From Candidatus Doudnabacteria bacterium (GTDB lineage: Bacteria; Patescibacteriota; Doudnabacteria; UBA920; O2-02-FULL-48-8): DNA of 45,788 bases. Position 1 is the first letter of the stretch. Every line of letters begins with the position of its first letter. The position numbers and the translations under genes are program-made. The stretch is taken from positions 1 through 45,788 of the forward strand of contig JACPKU010000007.1 of assembly GCA_016186915.1 (NCBI GenBank), given 5' to 3'. Below, one piece after another: positions 37,112 to 45,780 of this stretch. The notes under the pieces were generated by a model, which was not told the origin of the DNA, searched no databases, and worked only from the letters and a program-made list of their open reading frames with translations.

Positions 37112-37525
37112 CTATCTAATTAAATTTAAGTCAGCATTTAAAATGGTGGGTTTAATGGCTTGCAGCTCAGTTTTGTAGATTGGATTGTCGGGAATTGGGT
37201 TAAGTAAATATATTTTTTGTTTCAAATAATAGGCAAGCGTGATATCCATAAATGAATTGCCGCCAATATAATTCTTAACGCCGTTTTTGTCGTAATTTAG
37301 GATCAACAACGCATCGCTGTTTTTCATACTATTCCAAAACGATTCGATCGCATTCTCGGAAAACTTTTGTTTCAATTTAATTTGTTCTTTCTCTTTCTGC
37401 GTTTTGCCGACCAGTTTCTCGGTATTCAAAGACAAGAATACCTGGTGGCCCATCTGTTCAAGCTTGCGCTTAACCTCCACCATCTGTTCTGCAAATTGCA
37501 TACTCCCACCCACGGCGATTTTCAT
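37112..37525 (-). CDS. nucleoside 2-deoxyribosyltransferase-like fold protein
   Basis: MKIAVGGSMQFAEQMVEVKRKLEQMGHQV...SDALLILNYDKNGVKNYIGGNSFMDITLAYYLKQKIYLLNPIPD. Confidence 0.65.
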   Translation of the reverse strand: MKIAVGGSMQFAEQMVEVKRKLEQMGHQVFLSLNTEKLVGKTQKEKEQIKLKQKFSENAIESFWNSMKNSDALLILNYDKNGVKNYIGGNSFMDITLAYYLKQKIYLLNPIPDNPIYKTELQAIKPTILNADLNLIR

Positions 37526-37613
37526 AAATTCTCTTTCGCTCCAAGCATAATTTTTAAGGCGGCGGTAACCCGCCGCCTTTCCTTTCTTTTCTTTATTCAC
37601 TTTCGAAATGCGG

Positions 37614-37724
37614 AACGCGAGGCGACGGGCTGCAAATTAACCCGCGCAGCACGACGGTGCAAGCGAGTAGGCTGCTCCGCCAGCAGGCGGAGACAGCCGG
37701 TAATTTACAGTCTGTCGCCGAGCA
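37614..37724. repeat. multi-branched inverted-repeat element, copy 2
   Basis: GGCGACgGGCTGcAAATTA / TAATTTaCAGtCtGTCGCC; CTCCGCC-AGCA-GGCGGAG. Confidence 0.85.
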
Positions 37725-40331
37725 TTAACATTTCGAATACCCACACATTTCGCATTTCGTACACCCTTCTGCCATCACCAGCATATTCCCGCACTCTGGA
37801 CAAGCCGGGGCATGGCCCAAATCCGCCACTGACACTTTCTGCGCCACCATGGTCGTGCCATTGGTCTTGATCTCCGTGGTCACTGACTCATACACCAATT
37901 CTTCTTGCGGCTGGACTAATTTCGGCTCGATCTTGGGCAAATCAAGTTTCAGAGTGGTTTGTCCGCGCTTGGTGTGATTTTCCAAAACATTGGCAATCGC
38001 ATCCGGCAGAGACAAAATCCGCTCGCCGTTGTGAAATACCGGATCCGGCCCTCGGATGCCTTTGAGCTGGTCAATCACGTCAGAGATAGAGATTCCAGAA
38101 CGCAAAGACAGAGAAATCATCCGACAGATCGCCTCGGTTTGCGCGCCAAAGAACCCACCAGCCTTACCCAGCTGGGAAAAAACTTCAAACGGTCCGGTTT
38201 CGTCTTCGTTGATGGTCACGTAAAGATTGCCGTATGCTGTGGATATTTTATAGGTTGAACCCTGCATCACATCCGGCCGTTCTCTGGGTGAGATGTGTCC
38301 TATGTTCACAAGCCCTGGATTGGACTTAAGCTCTGGCGCCATTTCTATCTTTTGGTTCTTGGCCTCCACCTGTTCGGCTGCGTCCTTGCCCAATTTTTTA
38401 TGATCCACGGCCAAAATCTGCTCGTCTCTGGAACCGTCCCGATAAATCGTCCCGCCTTTGCAGCCTAGGTCATACATGGTTTCGTACAATTTTTTGGTTT
38501 GCTCAACAGTGTAATTTTCCGGCGCATTCACGGTCTTGCTAATTGCACTGTCAGTCCAGCGCTGCACCGCGGCCTGCACGGCCACGTGTTCTTCCGGACT
38601 TAACTCCATGGCAGTCGCATAATAATCCGGCAGCTCCTCGCCCGGATGCTCATCCAGCCAATTTTTGGCCAACTTAATATGCTCCTGATGCACACCAAGC
38701 CGGGATTTGCGAAAATAAGTCCAAGAAAAAAACGGCTCAATCCCAGTAGAAGTGCCGACCATCGTCCCTACCGTGCCTGTGGGCGCTTGGGTCATGATAG
38801 TGACATTGCGGATGCCGTACTGGCCGACCAAATGGCGGATATAGTCTGGCATCTGCTTCATATAGCCGCTTTGTAAAAATTTTTCTTTGTCGAATCTCGG
38901 AAACGAGCCTTTCTCGCGCGCCAAATCCACTGAAGTTTCGTAGGCCACCACTGCGATGTACTGGTACAGTTTGTCGATAAACTTCACGGCTTCCGGTGAG
39001 CCATACCGCAGCCCCAGATGAATCAGCATCTCTGCCAAACCGATCGTACCCATACCCACCCGGCGCTCGCTCATCTGCTGAAGCTTGTTCTCCTCAAAAA
39101 AGTAAGGGGTGGCGTCAATCACGTTGTCCTGGAAACGCACCGCAGAAGACACCGTGGTTTTAAGTTTGTTCCAATCCACGTCCTTTTTCTCCATGTCCAC
39201 GTGCTTGGCCAAATTAACATGTCCCAAATTGCACACGCCCCAAGCCGGCAGTGGCTGTTCACCGCAGGGATTGGTGCAGGAAAGAGGGGCAAAGTACCAA
39301 GAGTTGGAATAATGATTCGCTCGATCTATAAAATACATTCCCGGTTCAGCCGAAGCCCAGGCAGAAGAAATGATGTTGTCCCAGATATCCCGCGCCTTCA
39401 CGGTTTTATGCTTGACCACCTTGCCGCCCACTTGCTTCCAGCGCTTGATGTCTCCGTTCCAATACTCTTTATACAAAGGATCAGAAGGGTCAGGAAAAAT
39501 CAGATCCCAGGCTTCGTCATTTTTTACAGCTTGCATAAAGTCATCGGTAATTCCGACCGAAATGTTCGCGTTGGTAATTTTGCCCGCTTCTTTTTTGGAA
39601 TTAATAAAATCCAAAACATCGGGATGCCAGACATTGAGAATGAGCATCAGCGCTCCTCGCCGCGAGCCCCCTTGTTCAATCAGGCCAGTGACAAAGCTAT
39701 ACAAAGACGCCCAGGATACGGCGCCTGAAGACCGGCCGTTTACGCCTTTCACATAGGAATACCGAGGGCGCAGGGAAGAAACATTGATGCCCACCCCGCC
39801 GCCGCGCGACATAATTTCGGCCATTTGCGTCAAAGTTTCAAAAATCCCACCCCGGCTGTCGTCAGGAGACGGGATCACATAGCAATTATAAAAAGTTAAA
39901 TTCTGACCGGTGCCGGCGCCGGTAAAAATTCTGCCGGCAGGCACGTATTTCCAATCATCCATCAGTTCCCGGAACCTGCCTTCCCATTCTGCCTGCAATT
40001 CCTCGGTTTCCTCCACGCTGGCCACGTGGCGCGCCACCCGATCAAACATTTGTTCTGGTGCAGTTTCCAAAGGCTTGTCCACATGCTCGACTGCCCGCGT
40101 CTCTGTGGAGCCATCGCGCATCTTCACGGTCACCTGCCGGTTTGTTTCATCAATGCTTTCCACTGTGCCAATCTCTCGGTGTCCGGTTTTGAGATTGACG
40201 CAGACCACGGCCAAATCGCCGATCTTCAAGGTTTCTTTCTTTGCATCTTTTACCGCGTATCGATCCAGAAAAATTTTTTCACCCAGTTCGCTTAAGGCAT
40301 TTTTGGTTCTTGCCTGCAAGTTCTCGTGCAT
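37725..40331 (-). CDS. nrdJ: adenosylcobalamin-dependent (class II) ribonucleoside-diphosphate reductase
   Basis: GRIFTGAGTGQNLTFYNCYVIPSPDDSRGGIFETLTQMAEIMSRGGGVGINVSSLRPRYSYVKGVNGRSSGAVSW; C-terminal CxxC zinc-ribbon. Confidence 0.95.
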   Translation of the reverse strand: MHENLQARTKNALSELGEKIFLDRYAVKDAKKETLKIGDLAVVCVNLKTGHREIGTVESIDETNRQVTVKMRDGSTETRAVEHVDKPLETAPEQMFDRVARHVASVEETEELQAEWEGRFRELMDDWKYVPAGRIFTGAGTGQNLTFYNCYVIPSPDDSRGGIFETLTQMAEIMSRGGGVGINVSSLRPRYSYVKGVNGRSSGAVSWASLYSFVTGLIEQGGSRRGALMLILNVWHPDVLDFINSKKEAGKITNANISVGITDDFMQAVKNDEAWDLIFPDPSDPLYKEYWNGDIKRWKQVGGKVVKHKTVKARDIWDNIISSAWASAEPGMYFIDRANHYSNSWYFAPLSCTNPCGEQPLPAWGVCNLGHVNLAKHVDMEKKDVDWNKLKTTVSSAVRFQDNVIDATPYFFEENKLQQMSERRVGMGTIGLAEMLIHLGLRYGSPEAVKFIDKLYQYIAVVAYETSVDLAREKGSFPRFDKEKFLQSGYMKQMPDYIRHLVGQYGIRNVTIMTQAPTGTVGTMVGTSTGIEPFFSWTYFRKSRLGVHQEHIKLAKNWLDEHPGEELPDYYATAMELSPEEHVAVQAAVQRWTDSAISKTVNAPENYTVEQTKKLYETMYDLGCKGGTIYRDGSRDEQILAVDHKKLGKDAAEQVEAKNQKIEMAPELKSNPGLVNIGHISPRERPDVMQGSTYKISTAYGNLYVTINEDETGPFEVFSQLGKAGGFFGAQTEAICRMISLSLRSGISISDVIDQLKGIRGPDPVFHNGERILSLPDAIANVLENHTKRGQTTLKLDLPKIEPKLVQPQEELVYESVTTEIKTNGTTMVAQKVSVADLGHAPACPECGNMLVMAEGCTKCEMCGYSKC

Positions 40332-40359
40332 GTTTGTTTCCTTTAGTTAATTCTTTAAT

Positions 40360-40466
40360 TATAATAGCGATCCGAATGATCCAAATCATCATCCGAATTA
40401 TCCGAATCTTAAACTCAAATTATTCGTGTCATTCGGATGTCATTCGTAGATTGGGATCGCATTAAA
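40360..40466. repeat. about 95-bp dispersed element between nrdR and nrdJ
   Basis: gcgatccgaatgatcc...attcgtgtcattcggatgtcattcgtagattgggatcgc. Confidence 0.75.
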
Positions 40467-40920
40467 GTTTTTTCGCTTCGCGGACGAATTCGTCTACGTC
40501 CTGGAATTGCCTGTACACGGAGGCAAAACGAATGTAAGCCACCTGGTCTTTCTTTTTAATCTGTTTCATCACAATACTGCCGATGTCTTTGCTGCCAATC
40601 TCGCTTTTCCCGCTTTTTTGAATGTCCTGTTCAATCGCGGATACAATCTGGATAAAATCATCTCGGGTCAGCGGCCGTTTTTCAAATGCCTTGCGGATAC
40701 CCGACTCGATCTTTTCCCGCATATACGGCTGCTTGGTGCCGTCGCGCTTAACCACGGTCAGATCCAGAATTTCCATCTCCTCATGGGTGGAGAACCGAAA
40801 ACCGCATTTAATGCATTCGCGCCTGCGGCGAATCGCCATACCTTCGTTAAGCGGCCGGGAATCTAGGACTTTGGTATCTTCATGAGAACACTTGGGGCAC
40901 TTCATAAATTTTGGGCTCAA
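40462..40920 (-). CDS. nrdR: transcriptional repressor NrdR
   Basis: MKCPKCSHEDTKVLDSRPLNEGMAIRRRRECIKCGFRFSTHEEME. Confidence 0.97.
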   Translation of the reverse strand: MSPKFMKCPKCSHEDTKVLDSRPLNEGMAIRRRRECIKCGFRFSTHEEMEILDLTVVKRDGTKQPYMREKIESGIRKAFEKRPLTRDDFIQIVSAIEQDIQKSGKSEIGSKDIGSIVMKQIKKKDQVAYIRFASVYRQFQDVDEFVREAKKL

Positions 40921-41318
40921 AAAAAATAAAAGAGATTACTCCTGGATTAAGCCTCTCGGTTAAGCTTGTCAAAATGAACGAACTATGTTTGATTTCGATT
41001 TTGTGCCTGCAAACCTTAAGATTTCAAGGTTCAACACAATATATAGTATTAACCTTATTTAATATAGCCCTATATATAGAACCTGTCAAAAATCGGTTTT
41101 TCCGCAATTTTTTCAAATTTTCCCATAATCTGGAAAAACTTATCAACAAAATCGCCCCTCCCAAAGTTTTCAATGTCAAGGCCAAAGCCAAAGACAAAAA
41201 TGGGATGATAACGTTGTAGAAAAGCATGATTATAATAATTCTGGGTCTCGCCCCGTACCTCCCTTGCCGGCAGGCAGGATGGTGCGGGGTCAAGGCCTCT
41301 CAATCCCTTCTTTTTAGC

Positions 41319-41425
41319 GAGAGATGGATATAAAACTAGCCTGCGCAGCACGGCGGTGCGAGCAAGCAGGCCGCCCCGCCAGCAGGCGGGGACGGCCGAT
41401 AGTTTTATAGCCCATCTCGAGCGGC
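41319..41425. repeat. multi-branched inverted-repeat element, copy 3
   Basis: GAGATGGatATAAAACTA / TAGTTTTATagcCCATCTC; CCCCGCC-AGCA-GGCGGGG. Confidence 0.85.
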
Positions 41426-41443
41426 ATATGCCCGAGCGCTTTC

Positions 41444-41472
41444 TTGACAAACTTTTTTTTGAGGTTTAAGAT
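41444..41472 (+). promoter_or_regulatory. sigma70-type promoter TTGACA-N17-TAAGAT
   Basis: direct reading upstream of riboswitch. Confidence 0.8.
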
Positions 41473-41498
41473 CAATTTACCTTAATAAATTAATATCC

Positions 41499-41755
41499 AG
41501 ATAACTCCCCGCAAGGGGTCGGTTAGGGAAACCGGTGCGTTCGTCTCTAAAAAAGACACTAGTCCGGTGCTGTGCCGCAACTGTAATTGTATCTTTCAGT
41601 TTAGTTCTCCCCTTTTAGGGGAGATGTCACGAAGTGACAGAGAGGTCTATAACCCTCTCTCGGCGCTTCGCGCCACTCTCTCCCTCAAGGGAGAGAGTTA
41701 AGCTGAAGATTACATAAGCCAGAGTACTAACCAGTTATTTTGCCAGTTACTCTCT
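41499..41755 (+). promoter_or_regulatory. cobalamin (B12) riboswitch
   Basis: ggttagggaaaccggtgcg..agtccggtgctgtgccgcaactgtaa....aagccagagtactaacc conserved core and B12-box-like motif. Confidence 0.9.
41604..41698. repeat. DUF559-type REPIN-like insert within riboswitch peripheral arm
   Basis: ttctccccttttaggggagatgtcacgaagtgacagagagg..ccctctctcggcgcttcgcgccactctctccctcaagggagagag. Confidence 0.8.
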
Positions 41756-41799
41756 CTTCGAGCAAAGAGAAGGGATTTTGTTTTCTCCAAAAAACAATC

Positions 41800-41832
41800 T
41801 TACCCGTCTCTTAACCAAGACGGGTAATTTTT
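41800..41832 (+). terminator. intrinsic terminator (riboswitch expression platform)
   Basis: TTACCCGTCT-cttaacca-AGACGGGTAATTTTT. Confidence 0.85.
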
Positions 41833-41844
41833 ATGGAGAAAAAT

Positions 41845-43644
41845 ATGAGAAAACGAACTGCTTGGGTTTTAATCGGGTTACTAATTTATTTTCCGCTCAA
41901 CGCCTTAGCAACATTTAACTCTTCCGGAGCACAGAGTTACCTTTTGGCGCACGGCAGCAACCCCTGGTCTACGATCGCATTGGTTTCGCTGAACGCTTCC
42001 TCGATACCCACCAATCATCTGACCAATGTTTCCGGTAATTCAGCAATCGAGTACGCCGCCCCGATCCTGGCTATAACCGCGCTGAACAAAGATCCAAGAA
42101 GCTTTGGCAGTACTGACTTGGTTTCGAAGTTAAAATCTTTTCACGACAACGGCCAAATTGGCGATCCCGTAACCCTCAACGACGATTTATTCGGCATCTT
42201 GGCTCTGGTTTCCGCAGGAGAAAGCAAGGCTAGCCCAATCCTTACAGATGCCAAAAACTTTTTGACCTCAAACCAAAACCCAGACGGCGGCTGGGGATTT
42301 ACCACAAGTAGTCCGTCGGATACTAATATGACCGCGGCGGGTATCTTGGCCTTAAAATCTTTAGACATTAACACTGCTGATAATCACATCCAATCGGCCT
42401 TGAACTATTTACAAGCCGCGCAGAACGATGACGGCGGCTTTCCTTATGACCCCCAAAGCTCATTTGGCACAGCTTCTGATTCTTCCTCAACTGCTTGGGT
42501 AATCTGGGCGCTGAACAGCCTTAACATCAATCCCGCGACCTGGAACAAAACCGGCGGGAACCCAACTAGTTATCTGGAAAGCACGCAAACTAACAGTGGC
42601 TTTTTTGAGTATCAATCCGGCTCAGGCGAAGACGCTTTTTCTGCCATCACCACGGCTTACGCTGCAATCGCGCTGCAAGGGAAAACTCTACCGCTAAACA
42701 TTATCAAGTCGGCAAGCAGTCTGCCAGTGATTCCTTTCCGCATTGAAGGATCCCAGTCCACGGTTTGTGAAGGGTCCATCCCTGGCCCGACTGCTTTGGA
42801 TGTAGTGAAAAATGCCGCTGAAATTTGCAACTTCACTTACAATGTCCAGGAACTTAGCTTCGGTCCTTATCTAAAACAAATCAACAATGACACGGCGCAA
42901 GGCTTGATTGGCTGGATCTATCTGGTCAATAACACTCCTCCCAGCGTGGGAGCGGCTGACTTTGTGCTTGGAGCCTCTGACGAACTGCTCTGGTTCTATG
43001 GTAACTTTGACGATAAACCTACCCGATTAAACTTATCCAATCCCCAAATCAGTACAAACCAATCAGCCACAGTAACAGTGGAGTCATTTGCCAACAATAC
43101 CTGGACGCCTCTCAACGCCGCTGAAGTATTTTATGCAACCAGTACTGCCACCACTGGCGCAAATGGACAGGCAACCATCAGCCCAGATGACGGCTTCTAC
43201 AAAATCTACGCAGAGAAACAAGGATTTATCCGCAGCAACCGCAAGCTTCTGAAAGTTGGCGAACCTGCGCAAGGATCAGTCAACCTTTCTGCCAATGTTT
43301 TACCGGGTGACGTGCTTGGCGAAGATAACGAACAATCTTCAGTGAGCTTCACCATGGATCTGAACAGTGTTGATTTTGGCACGCTTAATCCCGGCACAGA
43401 AAAATCCCAAACCATCAAGCTTACCAACACTGGCTCAACTGCCCTGACAATAGAGAGTATTGTGGAAGGTGATAGTCTGTTTGTTGATCATCTGCTCATT
43501 GATCAAAGCTTGTGGAAAGTGTTCAGCACAAAGCTGGCCGTGGATCAAGCAAAAAGCCAGCAGCTCAAACTTAAGATTCCTGCCAGCTATTCAGGCAGCG
43601 GCAGCAAAACCGGCACCCTGACTTTCTGGGCACAAGCCAACTAA
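41845..43644 (+). CDS. secreted intrinsic-factor-like protein: prenyltransferase/squalene-cyclase-like repeats + DUF4430 + C-terminal Ig-like domain
   Basis: signal peptide; FLTSNQNPDGGWGFTTSSPSDTNMTAAGILALKSL, YLQAAQNDDGGFPYDPQSS; ALDVVKNAAEICNFTYNVQ..GWIYLVNNTPPSVGAADFVLGASDELLWFYG. Confidence 0.8.
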   Translation: MRKRTAWVLIGLLIYFPLNALATFNSSGAQSYLLAHGSNPWSTIALVSLNASSIPTNHLTNVSGNSAIEYAAPILAITALNKDPRSFGSTDLVSKLKSFHDNGQIGDPVTLNDDLFGILALVSAGESKASPILTDAKNFLTSNQNPDGGWGFTTSSPSDTNMTAAGILALKSLDINTADNHIQSALNYLQAAQNDDGGFPYDPQSSFGTASDSSSTAWVIWALNSLNINPATWNKTGGNPTSYLESTQTNSGFFEYQSGSGEDAFSAITTAYAAIALQGKTLPLNIIKSASSLPVIPFRIEGSQSTVCEGSIPGPTALDVVKNAAEICNFTYNVQELSFGPYLKQINNDTAQGLIGWIYLVNNTPPSVGAADFVLGASDELLWFYGNFDDKPTRLNLSNPQISTNQSATVTVESFANNTWTPLNAAEVFYATSTATTGANGQATISPDDGFYKIYAEKQGFIRSNRKLLKVGEPAQGSVNLSANVLPGDVLGEDNEQSSVSFTMDLNSVDFGTLNPGTEKSQTIKLTNTGSTALTIESIVEGDSLFVDHLLIDQSLWKVFSTKLAVDQAKSQQLKLKIPASYSGSGSKTGTLTFWAQAN

Positions 43645-43648
43645 ACTT

Positions 43649-44146
43649 ATGAAAAAAATCTGGCTTTCGGCTCTGCTGTTTCCTTCTATGGTGTCTGCCG
43701 CTGGCATTGATATTAGTCCTGCCAAGATCGATCTGGAAACCCACAAAGACCAGACAGCAGAACAAGTAATCACGGTGGCAAATCCCACTGCAGATGTGCA
43801 GGTGTTCGAAGTGTATGCAGATGATTTTAAAAATCTGTTTACCTTTACACCTGCCAGTTTTACCCTGGAAGCAGGCGAGAGAAAAACAGTAACCCTTAGT
43901 TTTGATGGTAAGTCAACCGATTCGGCATTGCTGTCCACCAATATCTCGGTGCTGGCCACCCCTCTGGCAGACGCCAGATTTAATGCCAACACTGGGGTCA
44001 AGATCCCGACCACGGTAAGAATCTCGGAAGGCGGTAATTCTTCGAACTGGGTAAACAAGGATCTGATATTTTTTGGAACGCTTGGACTAGTTCTGCTTTA
44101 CTTAATCTTCAGACTCATCAAAGCCAAGCAGGATCACAATATCTAA
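43649..44146 (+). CDS. secreted Ig-like/MSP-like protein with C-terminal TM anchor
   Basis: signal peptide; GIDISPAKIDLETHKDQTAEQVITVANPTADVQVFEVYADD; LIFFGTLGLVLLYLIFRLIKAKQ. Confidence 0.75.
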   Translation: MKKIWLSALLFPSMVSAAGIDISPAKIDLETHKDQTAEQVITVANPTADVQVFEVYADDFKNLFTFTPASFTLEAGERKTVTLSFDGKSTDSALLSTNISVLATPLADARFNANTGVKIPTTVRISEGGNSSNWVNKDLIFFGTLGLVLLYLIFRLIKAKQDHNI

Positions 44147-44337
44147 CGAAAAAAGCAGGGCAGCGATTGTACGGCCCGCCGAACGCGAGCCTTAAAATAC
44201 ACTCTCGGTTTTTGTCCTCACTAACCTACACACTGCTGTTTGTACCAATTACCAAGCGATAGATACGTAGTGGTACAACTTCAATTTAAAACCACTTAAA
44301 ACCACAGTGCCGGATGCGACGTGATGTGGTGATTGAA

Positions 44338-44372
44338 CTATGATAGCACTATAGGTTGATTGTGATACAATT
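44338..44372. repeat. direct repeat ctatgatagcactataggttgattgtgatacaatt
   Basis: matches 44959-44993. Confidence 0.8.
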
Positions 44373-44395
44373 CATCATCACCGACTCGGACTTGC

Positions 44396-44962
44396 TTATA
44401 GACTAAAAAATTTACGCAACTCTTTGTCTAAATCCGTATAAACTACTTCCGCGAATAATGTATACTTGGCCACCTCATAGTATTCTGCCACTGTTTGAAG
44501 TTCCTTCCGACAATCATAAGGATATGCAAATAAGCTGCGCTGAATGTTATAACAACCTAGCGATTTTAACTTCCGTCGCATCATATTTCTGGCGGTGGTC
44601 AATTCCTGTGGTATATCAAAACTAAACAAACGCCACTTGCCGTCCCAGGCCTTGGGCTTGGGCAGGGCCAGCTTCTCAAACTCGACTCGCTTAAGCCACT
44701 TTCGTCCTTTTGGCAAAAGCCTAATTAACCAGCCCTCGTTGGTTTTAGTCAAGGCCACATATCCTTTCTTTTGCAACTTTTTAACTTCACGGTTAAACTC
44801 GTAACGGCGAAAATAGTATCTCGTAGCCCCGATTACTAAAGCGTACAAAGCAAAAGGAGATGTAATAGCCGCCGGGATTATAAAGGCCCAGATTAACCCA
44901 TCCGCAATTTTGTCCGCAATGCCCTTGGTTTCAATTTTCGGCTTCTTCTTCAATTGGTACAT
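44396..44962 (-). CDS. membrane-anchored wHTH + Cas2/PaaX-C-like regulator
   Basis: TM region; WDGKWRLFSFDIPQELTTARNMMRRKLKSLGCYNIQRSLFAYPYDCRKELQTVAEYY; start at 44962. Confidence 0.75.
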   Translation of the reverse strand: MYQLKKKPKIETKGIADKIADGLIWAFIIPAAITSPFALYALVIGATRYYFRRYEFNREVKKLQKKGYVALTKTNEGWLIRLLPKGRKWLKRVEFEKLALPKPKAWDGKWRLFSFDIPQELTTARNMMRRKLKSLGCYNIQRSLFAYPYDCRKELQTVAEYYEVAKYTLFAEVVYTDLDKELRKFFSL

Positions 44963-44993
44963 AATAGCACTATAGGTCGATGATGTTACAATT
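44959..44993. repeat. direct repeat acataatagcactataggtcgatgatgttacaatt overlapping start of Cas2/PaaX-like gene 2
   Basis: matches 44338-44372. Confidence 0.8.
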
Positions 44994-45051
44994 TTTATAT
45001 ATTCAGTATAGCACAACTGTAAAAATTTCCATGTCAACAAAAAGCAAATTA

Positions 45052-45104
45052 GACAAAAAAATAGGCGGTGCGAGGGGTTAACCCACTCGCCCGCCTTTTG
45101 GTTT
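45052..45104 (-). terminator. hairpin terminator
   Basis: minus: AGGCGGGCGAGTGGGTTAACCCCTCGCACCGCCTATTTTTTT. Confidence 0.8.
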
Positions 45105-45107
45105 CGG

Positions 45108-45314
45108 TCAGCTCGAGACAGCCACTTCGTCTTGCTTCGCGAAGTAGTAGCCCTTACCGTCGTCGAGACAGACCGCGTTGCGCTCGCCGAGCGTCTCGGC
45201 CAGCTTGAGGAACTGGCCATCTGTGCCCGACGAATGCCGGGCGTAGAATTGTCCCGCTGGCGCCACCATCTCGAACGTGGTATCCGGCCTCGGCGGCCTC
45301 GCCCCTCGAATCAT
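45108..45314 (-). CDS. orphan protein
   Basis: MIRGARPPRPDTTFEMVAPAGQFYARHSSGTDGQFLKLAETLGERNAVCLDDGKGYYF; AAGGAGGACGC-ATG. Confidence 0.55.
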   Translation of the reverse strand: MIRGARPPRPDTTFEMVAPAGQFYARHSSGTDGQFLKLAETLGERNAVCLDDGKGYYFAKQDEVAVSS

Positions 45315-45330
45315 GCGTCCTCCTTAGACT

Positions 45331-45780
45331 TCAGTTCACATCCTGCTGTTGCAGCCAGAGTTCGTTCCAGTTCGGTTTGCCCTTGACCACGGGTGACCCC
45401 GCCGCACAGTAGGGGCAATGATCCGGTTCGTAGGTCTGGACATCAAAGTGAAACGGAGAACGAACCGGTGTCCCGTCCGTCAACTCCCAATCTCCGCTCC
45501 GATGCACCAGCACCACCGCAAACTCGTCGAATTGCACCGGATGAGGGTTGGACTTCTGTACGGCCAGCTTGGTGGTGTACGTACTGCCGCCCCCCGTTGT
45601 CATGAGTTCATTCATGACAAGCACACGCTCCCCTTCCGGAATCTCACCGTTGAAGACCGTGGGGTTACCTTCTGCGTCCTTCTCCACAAAGGCGTACTGG
45701 GCACCCAATTGACGAGCCAATTCAGAGCCGAGAGTAACCGCCGCCATGGCCGAACTGACAACCCAGTCAACAGTGTCCAT
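45331..45780 (-). CDS. phosphoribosyltransferase (orotate PRTase-like), possibly N-terminally truncated by window edge
   Basis: ERVLVMNELMTTGGGSTYTTKLAVQ resembles PRPP-binding loop. Confidence 0.65.
   Translation of the reverse strand: MDTVDWVVSSAMAAVTLGSELARQLGAQYAFVEKDAEGNPTVFNGEIPEGERVLVMNELMTTGGGSTYTTKLAVQKSNPHPVQFDEFAVVLVHRSGDWELTDGTPVRSPFHFDVQTYEPDHCPYCAAGSPVVKGKPNWNELWLQQQDVN

Noticed and set aside
37528-37545. ctttcgctcca as 3' half of a split tRNA-Gly matching 8712-8744
   Set aside because: No T-arm nearby and the sequence is at the start of a coding gene; chance match likely.
41070-41450. 126-aa minus ORF over the multi-branched element
   Set aside because: Consists largely of translated repeat sequence; no SD or homology motifs.
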